In this document: piece by piece, positions 32,224 to 41,000 of the stretch
Position numbering within the stretch: the first letter of the stretch is position 1
Layout of the letters: every line of letters starts with the position of its first letter
NCBI GenBank assembly: GCA_914767715.1
Contig: OU612070.1
Coordinates: 11,735,501-11,799,500 of the forward strand
Source of the DNA: Membranipora membranacea
Lineage: Eukaryota; Bryozoa; Gymnolaemata; Cheilostomatida; Membraniporidae
Direction: 5' to 3'
DNA: 64,000 bases
Position numbers and translations under genes: made by a program
The notes under the pieces: model-generated
Databases searched by the model: none
What the model was told of the DNA's origin: nothing
The model's input: the letters and a program-made list of their open reading frames with translations, nothing else

Positions 32224-33540
32224 TCAGACAAAATAGCCCATTAATACAGCTCGATTTTTGTCAATGCTGACCTTTGAATCAAACTCAGAGTAAACGATAA
32301 CGTTAACCGGCGCTACGAGTCCTGTGGAAAATTTGAGCTCGAGGCGAATGTTTCCCTTCTTTATAAGGTGGTAGCAACCCGTATCTTCTAGGTCAGGTGA
32401 AAGGTCAAATGCTAGTAGCGCGTATCCCTTGTTGTATTCACTCCTGGAAACATCTATTCCACTATCTTGGAAAGCTTTTCCAGTGGATTCCAAAAGTGTA
32501 AAATAGTTTCTTAAGGTAAGATCATTGGCAAAGTCAGATATTAATGGTTTTTGAGGAACCATCTTTCCGTTTACGTACAGTGAGCAGTATTTTAATCCAA
32601 AATGCTTAAAATTGAAGGGGTTTTTGTTGTATTTTCCTTCAAACGAGTCGGAATCAACGAGACCAATGACGATCCGTTTAGGAAGCTGTCCCGAGAACAG
32701 ATTTTCTTCAGTAATGGATAGAGATCCTAATGGTACTGTGAGTGACTTCATCATAACACGGCGAATTGGATACAATGCGGGTTGAAGCTGTGTATCCATT
32801 TTTTCGATATGTTTTTCTCTGATTCCTTTGTTTATAGAAACTTTTCTCACAAAGAAAGAAGCGTTAACTATTTTTATCTTGAATGTAGCATCATCCGCTG
32901 CCATGAGCAGAAATGAATCTGTGTTTCTGACGAGTTTGAGTTTGAGTGTGACCCCATTGACAATATATCGATGTTGGTAAAAAATGTCACTGTGTGGTCT
33001 ACCGATTACTTGAACAGTTTTACTCTCAGTAAAATGTCCTCTTCTTTGTACCAACCCGATGTTACCAGTTGTAATATTTTCCATTTGATTAGGTGTGTCT
33101 TTGGAGAACATAGCTATTGAAAGCTGTTTCTTTCCTTCTTCTGATGTATAACTTAAGAGTGTCTCCAAAATTGATCGATAATGATAAAGGTTAGATGAGT
33201 CACTAATTAATGTATCATTTAAACTGACATCAATTTGTTTGAAAAGGGTTTGGCCTATAAGATTAATTGGGCCTACAACATCTTCCTCAGCTAAATCGGC
33301 CCCATCAGCCTTTGTGATTTTAAGTTCCAATAAAAGGTAACTATTTAAAAGATCAATATAATCACTTCCATTTCCACTGACTTCAAACTTTACAGGGCCT
33401 CCGTCAGTAAGATTACCACGAGGTAGATATTCTGTGGTATAACCGTTTTCGATAGCGGCTTGTGTTGGAAGGTCATCGAAAAGTTGAAGTTCAGGTTTTG
33501 ATGCTAAGCAGCTGTGCTCAAATATGAATGAATCCGACAT
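32224..33540 (-). CDS. Major capsid protein, double jelly-roll
   Basis: 438 residues from the ATG at 33540 (MSDSFIFEHSC). The frame is open 10 codons further up, but the inner ATG sits one base after the stop of the previous gene and fits the stop-start pattern of the block. The N-terminal half has the recognisable Polinton capsid segments SCLASKPELQLFDDLPTQ, VKFEVSGNGSDYIDL and LIGQTLFKQIDVSLN, then HRYIVNGVTLKLKL. Length is usual for the family. Trimers would form hexon-like capsomers. No break is seen. Confidence 0.9.
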   Translation of the reverse strand: MSDSFIFEHSCLASKPELQLFDDLPTQAAIENGYTTEYLPRGNLTDGGPVKFEVSGNGSDYIDLLNSYLLLELKITKADGADLAEEDVVGPINLIGQTLFKQIDVSLNDTLISDSSNLYHYRSILETLLSYTSEEGKKQLSIAMFSKDTPNQMENITTGNIGLVQRRGHFTESKTVQVIGRPHSDIFYQHRYIVNGVTLKLKLVRNTDSFLLMAADDATFKIKIVNASFFVRKVSINKGIREKHIEKMDTQLQPALYPIRRVMMKSLTVPLGSLSITEENLFSGQLPKRIVIGLVDSDSFEGKYNKNPFNFKHFGLKYCSLYVNGKMVPQKPLISDFANDLTLRNYFTLLESTGKAFQDSGIDVSRSEYNKGYALLAFDLSPDLEDTGCYHLIKKGNIRLELKFSTGLVAPVNVIVYSEFDSKVSIDKNRAVLMGYFV

Positions 33541-33541
33541 C

Positions 33542-34018
33542 TTAAGTGAAAATATCTTTCGATCTTTCACCTTTAGATGATTTTTTACGTCTGTTGGTTG
33601 ATGAGCTCTTCCTCGTTCTTTTATTTCTTACCGCTTTGGACGGTGACTTTTTTCTTTTTCTCTGATTGGTTGGTTTGTTTAAAGCAGAGCTCAGTAAGTC
33701 GGAGCCAGCCCGAGATAAATTTCTCACAGCGGATTGCTTTACATTTTTTCCTTCCAATCCCTCATTTAATATATTGAATCCTGTTTTGAGAGCAGTTTTA
33801 CCCAGGGTTTTTGCACCACTTTTTAAAGCTGGCAGTGCTACATTTTTTAGTACAGGTAAAAAAGATTTAAATAGACCACCAATGAGACTACCTATACCGT
33901 ATCCCTTTTGATACGCGCGCCCTCTAAATACAGGTATTGTTGATCCATTTCCTTTTTGGTTATAAAATGTTTTATAAAGTTTATTGGCGTTGTCTTCGTT
34001 ATAGGGTATCACCCTCAT
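33542..34018 (-). CDS. pVI-like minor virion protein
   Basis: 158 residues. A Gly-rich, amphipathic segment (GYGIGSLIGGLFKSFLPVL, residues 39-57) is followed by a helical middle and a highly basic Ser/Lys/Arg C-terminus (SPSKAVRNKRTRKSSS). A small protein with this layout, next to the penton and major capsid genes, is typical of Polintons and is thought to parallel adenovirus pVI, which lyses membranes and links core to capsid. Residues 45-49 (LIGG/L) match the adenain cleavage consensus, so maturation by the neighbouring protease is likely (inference). The ATG follows the penton stop after two bases. Confidence 0.75.
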   Translation of the reverse strand: MRVIPYNEDNANKLYKTFYNQKGNGSTIPVFRGRAYQKGYGIGSLIGGLFKSFLPVLKNVALPALKSGAKTLGKTALKTGFNILNEGLEGKNVKQSAVRNLSRAGSDLLSSALNKPTNQRKRKKSPSKAVRNKRTRKSSSTNRRKKSSKGERSKDIFT

Positions 34019-34020
34019 TT

Positions 34021-34833
34021 TTAAACTAATGTCATCGGTTTTACACGGCGAAAATCAAGTGTAACGATTGTTCTACCAGTTGTAAATGGGATGATTTCTC
34101 CGGTATCACTTCTTAAATAGATTGATATATGTCTGATTCTCTTTTTACTAACAGGTATATATTGGATGTTTTGGTATTCTACGTATTGAGTTGTCCAATG
34201 CTTTTTGTTATTTACAGGGATGATTCTGAGCAAAGGAGCTTCAACGTCACCAACACGAGTATTTTCCACAATATCTGAATACACATAGATGCTTTTTACC
34301 GGAAACATGTTTGGAAATAAATCAGCGTTTATGGTTAACAAAGCTTCTCGCTTAAAATCATATAGTGAGTATTCCCTTAATAAATCTCTTCCACCACGAC
34401 TTATTCCTAACATATCCGCGAGTGCCTTATCTATGTCAAGTTTCAGCCCATGGGTTTTGAATGTGATGAGAACTTTCCCCGTTATACTACTAACGTCAAA
34501 CTCTACATTTGGTGTTTCATTGTCATATGCTGTTTTTAAGTCTCGGTTAATAGCCCTACAGAGTTCATTTGCATTAGCATAATAACCTACTTGAAAATCA
34601 AAAGTAAAATTCTTTGGCGGCAGACTATTTTCAGAAAGCTTTATTCTGCCTTTTTGTAAGTTATACCAACTTTTTTCAAACTGCATTTCAATTAAACCAA
34701 CTTCCCACTGACCAGGTGAAAAAATGATGTCATCCGTAAATTGAACACTGTACGATGTCAGTGAATTTTCTGGATAGTGATCCATAGAGGCATTGCTTGG
34801 TAGTACGACCCTCATATTTACAAATGAAACCAT
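34021..34833 (-). CDS. Minor capsid protein, penton-like single jelly-roll
   Basis: 270 residues. The N-terminal pattern of Polinton/adintovirus penton proteins is clear: VVLPSNASMDHYPENSLTSY, then GQWEVGLIEMQFEKSWYN. A later section VKSIYVYSDIVENTRVGD and LDFRRVK match the family's C-terminal half. It would occupy the five-fold vertices. It lies 12 bases after the integrase stop. Complete, no odd features. Confidence 0.88.
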   Translation of the reverse strand: MVSFVNMRVVLPSNASMDHYPENSLTSYSVQFTDDIIFSPGQWEVGLIEMQFEKSWYNLQKGRIKLSENSLPPKNFTFDFQVGYYANANELCRAINRDLKTAYDNETPNVEFDVSSITGKVLITFKTHGLKLDIDKALADMLGISRGGRDLLREYSLYDFKREALLTINADLFPNMFPVKSIYVYSDIVENTRVGDVEAPLLRIIPVNNKKHWTTQYVEYQNIQYIPVSKKRIRHISIYLRSDTGEIIPFTTGRTIVTLDFRRVKPMTLV

Positions 34834-34845
34834 TATTAAGGAAGC

Positions 34846-35976
34846 TTAGTTTTTATACCCATCTAAAATGTCTTTTTCATTGACATATGAATTGAATGAG
34901 TCTGGGTACCCACTCCATTTGACTAAATATTGTGTTTTCCCGTTTTTGATTTGTTTACCTAAAATAGCTTCTATCTTGTATATGTCATTGCTTTTTGATA
35001 CTTTTTGAAGTTCTTGCTCATACCACGTTCCTTTGAGATCATCACCTGCTTGGTCTTGCAGCGAATATACAGGAGGATCAGTATGATAGTGATCGCTAAT
35101 AACAAATATTTCATCGCTCCATATTGGTAAGTACCCTTTTTTAAATACGGTACTGTACTTTGAGATTCTTACCATGTCACCGACCACAAACTTAAACATA
35201 GTCGTTGCTGTGTCAGCTTCAAGAGGATAAAGTCTATTCCATACATCCTCTTGATTTTCATGGCTTACATCTGATGGCCGCATGTCAATAGCAGAGTGAT
35301 AACTATTATTGTATGAGGTAATCAAGTCTTGAAGAATATCTATCCATCTATATTCTCCGGTATAGGTGAAATATCGAAACATTGAACTTTTGATTGTTTT
35401 TTGTAATCTTTCAACTATTGCTGCTTTTGTTTCTTGATTTTCAATGCTGTAGATCTTGATATTTTGACTATCCAAGAAAGCTTGAAAGTCTTTGTTAAAA
35501 AATTCCTTTCCTTTATCAGTTTGCAGATAAAGACATTTTCTATTGTCCTGATCAAAAATAGACTGGAACGCTGTGACCATCTCTTTGCCAGTTTTTGTCT
35601 TGAGAGGTCTCACCCAGGCAAATTTAGAAAATACATCTATGCAAAATAAAATATATCTATGGCCCTCATTATCTTTGGTAAACTGTACCAAATCGGTTAA
35701 ATCAGCTTGAAAACAACTATCAATTCCACTGACAATAAATTTTCGCCTTTGAAAGTTCCTTGAGACTGGTCGGTGAAGAGTGTATGTGTCTTTACTACTT
35801 AACCATTTATCAATTTTTGGAGATGATATTGTCTTTACTTGTCTTTTGAGCTTTAGTTTTCCACCAAAACTTCCAGCATTCTTAGGTGTAAAATAAGATT
35901 TATTTAACACTTCTTCGGTTTTTGATATTGTTTGTTGAGTGTTAGAGGATTTTTTTTTCTTTTTGGGAGCCTTCAT
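34846..35976 (-). CDS. Retrovirus-type integrase with C-terminal chromodomain (INT)
   Basis: 376 residues. A Lys-rich start is followed by an rve core with Asp92 (FQADLTDL), Asp154 (QTDKGKEF) and Glu189 (AAIVERLQK), giving the DDE triad with 34 residues between the last two. The frame then runs through a typical SYNNSYHSAIDMRPSDV stretch and an SH3-like region to a chromodomain at about 331-372 (IYKIEAILGKQ, YLVKWSGYPDSFNSYV). The enzyme would join the inverted-repeat ends to target DNA and make the 6-bp duplication; the chromodomain may guide it to methylated histone marks (family knowledge). An HHCC zinc motif is not seen. The ATG follows the previous stop after one base. Confidence 0.95.
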   Translation of the reverse strand: MKAPKKKKKSSNTQQTISKTEEVLNKSYFTPKNAGSFGGKLKLKRQVKTISSPKIDKWLSSKDTYTLHRPVSRNFQRRKFIVSGIDSCFQADLTDLVQFTKDNEGHRYILFCIDVFSKFAWVRPLKTKTGKEMVTAFQSIFDQDNRKCLYLQTDKGKEFFNKDFQAFLDSQNIKIYSIENQETKAAIVERLQKTIKSSMFRYFTYTGEYRWIDILQDLITSYNNSYHSAIDMRPSDVSHENQEDVWNRLYPLEADTATTMFKFVVGDMVRISKYSTVFKKGYLPIWSDEIFVISDHYHTDPPVYSLQDQAGDDLKGTWYEQELQKVSKSNDIYKIEAILGKQIKNGKTQYLVKWSGYPDSFNSYVNEKDILDGYKN

Positions 35977-35977
35977 A

Positions 35978-36718
35978 TTACCCTATACTCCAACCAGTAG
36001 GAGTGCTCCTGAGTGGACTTTGACGTGAATACTTTGATTGCCGTTTGCGAGATGATTTAGGGGTTTTGTATGAGTCTGCTGGAGTTGAGAATGGTGTCTG
36101 AGGTGATGGTTTTGAATCATTAGAATTTATAGTAGATGCTACATTTTTTGAGAGCAACGACATGGGGACATTGTTGTCTTTCATAAATTCTTGAAACTGA
36201 TTCCAACCTGAAGTGTATTTGTCTCCCCACCTTGCATTAACTGAAGCATTCAATAAATCAGAAATATTACTATTTTTTATGGATTTTCCATTGATTGTGA
36301 CTTCTCCTAATTCAGACACTGATATTGGAAGTCGTCCTAGATAAGCATATAATAACTTAGCTTTGTTTTTGTATGGCTTTGGAATGCCTATGATATGATT
36401 TTCGACATTATCATTGGAAACAGTATTTTCTGGGTTTAGTTTCGGTTGAAGTTCAGGTTGTGGAAGAGCTGGTCTATTTGACAAGGAGCGTAAATTGAGA
36501 TAGTTGCTTAAATTTTTTTCGTACCTATCAACTCTTTCATCAATAGTGAGAGTCTGATCCTTTGCTATCTCAGCCATAGTTTTATCCAAATTAGTAATTT
36601 CTCTCGTAAGTGGGGGAAGCAACCTCTGCGAGGCTAGGTTCTCATTTGCACTTAGAAGCTTAGAGATTTGATTCGCATTGCTAGCATCAATGAGTAAATA
36701 TTTTTTTGCCTCACTCAT
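35978..36718 (-). CDS. Conserved Polinton protein of unknown function
   Basis: 246 residues. The N-terminus has KKYLLIDASNANQISKL and a charged helical part; the centre GKSIKNSNISDLLNASVNAR and GWNQFQEFMKDNNVPMSLL; the C-terminus is rich in Ser, Pro and basic residues. I recall proteins of this organisation (a helical N-terminus, a short beta-helix module ending in a gW-x-x-F motif, a basic tail) next to the integrase in many animal Polintons, but no role is established. It lies between pX-like and integrase genes, TAA-GT-ATG at its start. Confidence 0.7.
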   Translation of the reverse strand: MSEAKKYLLIDASNANQISKLLSANENLASQRLLPPLTREITNLDKTMAEIAKDQTLTIDERVDRYEKNLSNYLNLRSLSNRPALPQPELQPKLNPENTVSNDNVENHIIGIPKPYKNKAKLLYAYLGRLPISVSELGEVTINGKSIKNSNISDLLNASVNARWGDKYTSGWNQFQEFMKDNNVPMSLLSKNVASTINSNDSKPSPQTPFSTPADSYKTPKSSRKRQSKYSRQSPLRSTPTGWSIG

Positions 36719-36720
36719 AC

Positions 36721-37062
36721 TTATTTTTTACCACCAAAGAGTCCTCCTAAAAGACTTGGTAATAATGTTCTAACGAGTGGTAAGATTAAAGACAAAAATC
36801 CACCTTTTTGTAGATGGTTTCTTTTTGTTGACGCCTTTGTATTTTTCTTTGCTATAGCTCTAATGGTTTTTTTATGTTTGGTTAATTTTCGTTTGTAAGA
36901 AGGTGACAGGTTGACATTCCCGTTTAACACGTTATAACAAATTTCTGTAAAACAATTGACTAAATCTGGTCTCGCTGTTTTGACAATTGCTTTCGCAGTC
37001 GCGTGGTCAGTTTCAGACAAAAACTTCAATGTTTTTGCATGTTTTTTAAGTTTGTTACTCAT
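36721..37062 (-). CDS. Small basic pX-like virion protein
   Basis: 113 residues from the ATG at 37062 (MSNKLKKHAK); the longer frame to 37137 overlaps the ATPase and is less likely. A basic helical N-terminal part contains TAKAIVKTARPDLVNCF and NVLNGNVNLSPSYKRKL. A Gln-Lys-Gly-Gly-Phe turn then leads to a hydrophobic end (SLILPLVRTLLPSLL). This arrangement recurs in animal Polintons and adintoviruses and has been compared with adenovirus core proteins. LLGG/L at 104-108 fits the adenain consensus, though it is close to the C-terminus. It may bind DNA or be a membrane-active virion peptide (inference). Confidence 0.7.
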   Translation of the reverse strand: MSNKLKKHAKTLKFLSETDHATAKAIVKTARPDLVNCFTEICYNVLNGNVNLSPSYKRKLTKHKKTIRAIAKKNTKASTKRNHLQKGGFLSLILPLVRTLLPSLLGGLFGGKK

Positions 37063-37075
37063 GCTTGTTGACAGG

Positions 37076-37738
37076 TCAAAGGTCTGAAGAGAACTGAAGA
37101 GATTTTGAGGATGGCAAGTATACATAGCATACCTCATCAGGAAAAATACCGGTACGAAGTCTTATAACTTCTTCACTGTCTTGTTTTAGATCAATAAACA
37201 AATATCCATATGCTTTAGAAACAGCGTCATTGTAGGCACTCAACATAAACTTGGACTCACTAGGGTACATTTGTCTAGCTAAGTAGCTTACTTGCAACCT
37301 GTCTCTAGGATTCTTAAATAACATCTGGTAGTGACTGTTTAGCTGACAGTTTCGCATGTGAATGCCGCGCTCGAACATATTTTGAGTGATCAGTATAACG
37401 CTAAGATTTTTGTGATGTGAATGTTTGGTAAAAATCTCTGAAATTATAAGACCTTCTTTTTTAGCTAAAAGGGTCATAAGATCATCTATTATGACTAGAT
37501 TTTCTATTGTTGAATCAATTTGATTAACATCTATCAATCCTTGAACAAACTCTACTTTGTCAAATGCTGGAGTCTCATACAAAGTTTGCCACTCACTGTA
37601 ACAGAAATATATTTTTTTTATTGTTGGGTAAATCATAAGGTCTTTGTATTTGAGTAATTGGGAGATACGATGAGACTTTCCAGCCCCTGAGGGACCAGCA
37701 ACAATCATACTAAATGGATGCTTGAGTGCGAGAGTCAT
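37076..37738 (-). CDS. Packaging ATPase, FtsK/HerA (A32-like)
   Basis: 220 residues from the inner ATG at 37738 (MTLALKHPFSM); the frame is open 9 codons further. Counting from the longer start (37765), Walker A is GPSGAGKS (24-31), Walker B is VIIDDL (91-96), and a sensor-like ILITQNMFE follows. The usual family region FKNPRDRLQVSYLARQMYP comes next. The enzyme would pump DNA into the capsid. It begins the packed late block; about 290 bases upstream is the polymerase stop. Confidence 0.92.
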   Translation of the reverse strand: MTLALKHPFSMIVAGPSGAGKSHRISQLLKYKDLMIYPTIKKIYFCYSEWQTLYETPAFDKVEFVQGLIDVNQIDSTIENLVIIDDLMTLLAKKEGLIISEIFTKHSHHKNLSVILITQNMFERGIHMRNCQLNSHYQMLFKNPRDRLQVSYLARQMYPSESKFMLSAYNDAVSKAYGYLFIDLKQDSEEVIRLRTGIFPDEVCYVYLPSSKSLQFSSDL

Positions 37739-37765
37739 GATATCTCTATAAACTACAAAAATCAA

Positions 37766-38029
37766 CTGAGGTAAATACTATCTTACAATACATTATATTT
37801 TATAGCTATAAAATTAAGAGTAATAAAAAAGAAATATGTAATAAAATGATAGCAAAATAATCTGTGACAAAAGAGCATAGACATGTCTATGCAAAAGAGC
37901 ATCAAATAAATAAATAAATGTAAATAAAATCTGTACAAGGTTAGAGAGGTTATATAATATAACAAATATGCGAAACGCTTAATGGTAAATGCATTAACTT
38001 ACTAATGAAAGAATATGGATGAGGTATTT
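37766..38029. other. Spacer between polymerase and ATPase
   Basis: AT-rich, no gene. It contains a perfect 18-bp palindrome gcatagacatgtctatgc (37875-37892) flanked by direct copies of aaaagagcat. As the promoter side of the late block, it is a candidate regulatory region. Confidence 0.5.
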
Positions 38030-41000
38030 TCACAAAGATGTAGGAGTTGTTGTAACATGATCAGAAAGTACGGGTCGTTTACCATACATATAGTTTAGGC
38101 CTTTTTTGTTTTGGGTATAGGTGAAGATTGTGTTGTCTCGAATCCTAAAACCCTTGTTTATACCAGTAGAAATTTCCTGATTAAACAGAACATCTTTATA
38201 GTTGGAAGCTGTGAGATTGTTGTGAACCTTACTGATACCCTTGGCACTAAGCTTTGACTGTTTTCCGATGCAGTAGTAACATTTACTGCATAGAGCTATA
38301 ACCCCATCACCTTCAAACTCTATATGAAACTTCCCCGGAGTTCTGCTATCAAAGACCTTTACCTTTTGACAACATGCTGAGGGTTTCCATTCTCTACCCT
38401 CAAACACTGTCTCAAAGAAATCATCCTGGTGTAAATCGCAGAACTCGACTGCAAACCAAGAGCTATATTCTTTTTTGAAGTCATCTCGTAACTCTGGTTT
38501 GACCGCTTGGAACATGTTTTTTGTAGACAATGCAAAGTAAAGTGAGTCAGTGTCAGATTCGATGAGGCAGAAATCTCTATCAGAGATGAAATACAACAAA
38601 AAATCATAATAGAACCTCAACATCAATAACTTGGCATACTCTAATACAAAAAATCCTATATGTATTGGTATGTCAACCTTTACACATTTTTTGGCCATTT
38701 CAATCTCCACTACATCTTCTCCTAGTTCTTCACAATGGCTAAATCTCTTTCCATTGATAAGATTGTGAACAATTGTCTCATCAGCTTTATGGTATGATAT
38801 ATCTTTGTACTTTTCTACATTTCTCAGACAGTTTCCATAGGCAGAATTCCCTATCAGCTTACTAGAGGCAGAAATCACTTTGGTTTCAGGGTTTGTATCA
38901 CCTTCGCGGCGGGCTTCTACAACGGTTTGACCGAATTTTTGGAAGCATTTGATAGGTGAAAACTGAATCGTTTGGTGTATTTTGGATACCACTAACCCTT
39001 TTGAAAGGTACCATTGCAGAAGAGGTGTTGCTAGTAGAATGCGATTGGCAAAGTAGCTACATAGCAAAGATTTACTGGGTTTTTTGAGAAGGCCATTAGC
39101 CTCTGCGAACTTTTTCATGTGTTCACCTATGGAATCTCTGTCGACCATTGCGTGTTTTACTACAGGTTGAAATTCTTCAAAATAAGGCTTTAACTCATCA
39201 GGAGTAGTTATATCGCATTCTACCATACCAAAAAATGATCCATCTTTTACACCTTTGAGAATTTGAGTTTGAGAAAGAGAATGCCGGTTGTCGATACCTA
39301 AATTGAGCTTTTTACAAAAATCGACCAGGAGCTTGTTTTCTTTTAGCTCTTGGTCGAACTCACACTCCCACTTTATCACTGTTTGATATCCTAAGTCATT
39401 CAGATACTTTATACGATCCATTGTAAGCTTCTTGTTGGCTTTATCTTGTTCTATGTTATTGTGCCTACCAATCGGTGTTGCAGCGCAGCAGTGAGAGTGA
39501 AAGTAACAGCCAAGAAATTGTAAAACTAACCCATGACTTTGCGAGAACCCATCAACGGGAAAATTTCCACCACCCAATCTAATCTCCCCTCCATTGAACA
39601 GATGCGAAAATTCAATACCTTTCTGATTCCCATACCACTCAATCCATTGAGCTGCTTTCACCCCGTGTGAATAATATCTCTCTATCCTGAAGTTGTTTGA
39701 AGAATTCCGACGTATAAATGCTCCACAGGGCATTGCCTTGTTTGTGAGGTTGTCAAGATACAAAGCAGACACATCTAAACCTAAAACTGATTGAGTAGAT
39801 TTGGCTTGTTTATCATAATACTCTTTTTTGATGTTTGTCACTCCAACTTCTTGATAACGAGAAAACACCATACTTAGTCCACCTCTGATATTGGATCTAA
39901 TCAAATGATAGAGATCTTTGTTTTGTTCGCCAAACAACATTATAGGCGCCTTCTTTTCTTTTAGGTCAAAAAGGTGTCGTATAGCTAAACCTGGCACAGA
40001 TATCGCTGACTTGATATCTAGCCCTCGGCTCCTAAAAAATTGGATCTGTCTTGCCAATGCATCAACAAATGGAACGCAGTCACAATTGTTATAATAGATT
40101 AATAAATCTTTTAGCGTGGTCATTTTCCTATCATTCCAAACTCTCTTTACATAATTGTATTCTTCCAGGGTGATGTTTGATTTTTTCAATGAGCTATAGA
40201 ATTCCCAATGTTGTGGAAAGTCGGTTCTTTGAAGAACATCTAATGATGTAAACTGTTCGTGTATCCAAAAGAATTTGGTTTCTTTTACCTCAAAGGCTTT
40301 GAGGTATTCAGAATATGAAAATCCTGGTGCTATGAAGTTGGATATGTCTAAGAACTTCAACTTGCCTAGTGATAGTGTTTGATAACTACTGCCTTTTTTT
40401 ACTACATAACCGCACTGGTTTTGGTCAGAAATATGGTTCCCTATCAAAAGAGATGCGATGAGAGGGAGATCATACCTTGAGCTATTGAATCCAAATACCA
40501 ACAACTCTGAAATGTAGTTGTCTAACTCTTGGAGTAGCCTGTCATACTTTTGATTCACAAACTTGAGACATTGCACCAAATTCATACCTTCATTAGCTTT
40601 CAGCTCTGATTTGAGTGCCTGACATTTTTTGTCTTCAAGAGCTCTAAAGACCTTATGGTACCTTTCATGTCTTAGTTTTTCATAGCAGTGTTCTGCCATA
40701 GAATTCAAGTACTTTAACATCTCATGTACTATATCACTATCACTGGCGCTATCCTCCCTCACAAAACATAGAGGTTGGTCGTATCCAATCACATTACTCG
40801 CAACGCTTATAGAGGCTAAGTTGTGTTTTGCTTCCCAGGATATGGTGTTTGTATTAGTCGGAAGGTCGGATTGACCATCAGTAAAAAACACTTCACAATC
40901 AAATACAGCGTAAAAGGGATAATACCTCAAGTGTTCTGATACAGTTATGCCTTCTTTTTCTAGTTTTTGAAAGATGGTTTTAGGTGGCGAATATTCCCCA

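Noticed and set aside
33577-33911. Plus-strand frames over the pVI-like gene
   Set aside because: They are antisense shadows of a real minus-strand gene with a biased basic composition.
37783-37965. Minus-strand 60-codon hydrophobic frame between ATPase and polymerase
   Set aside because: Low-complexity AT-rich translation (Phe, Tyr, Leu); no conserved pattern.
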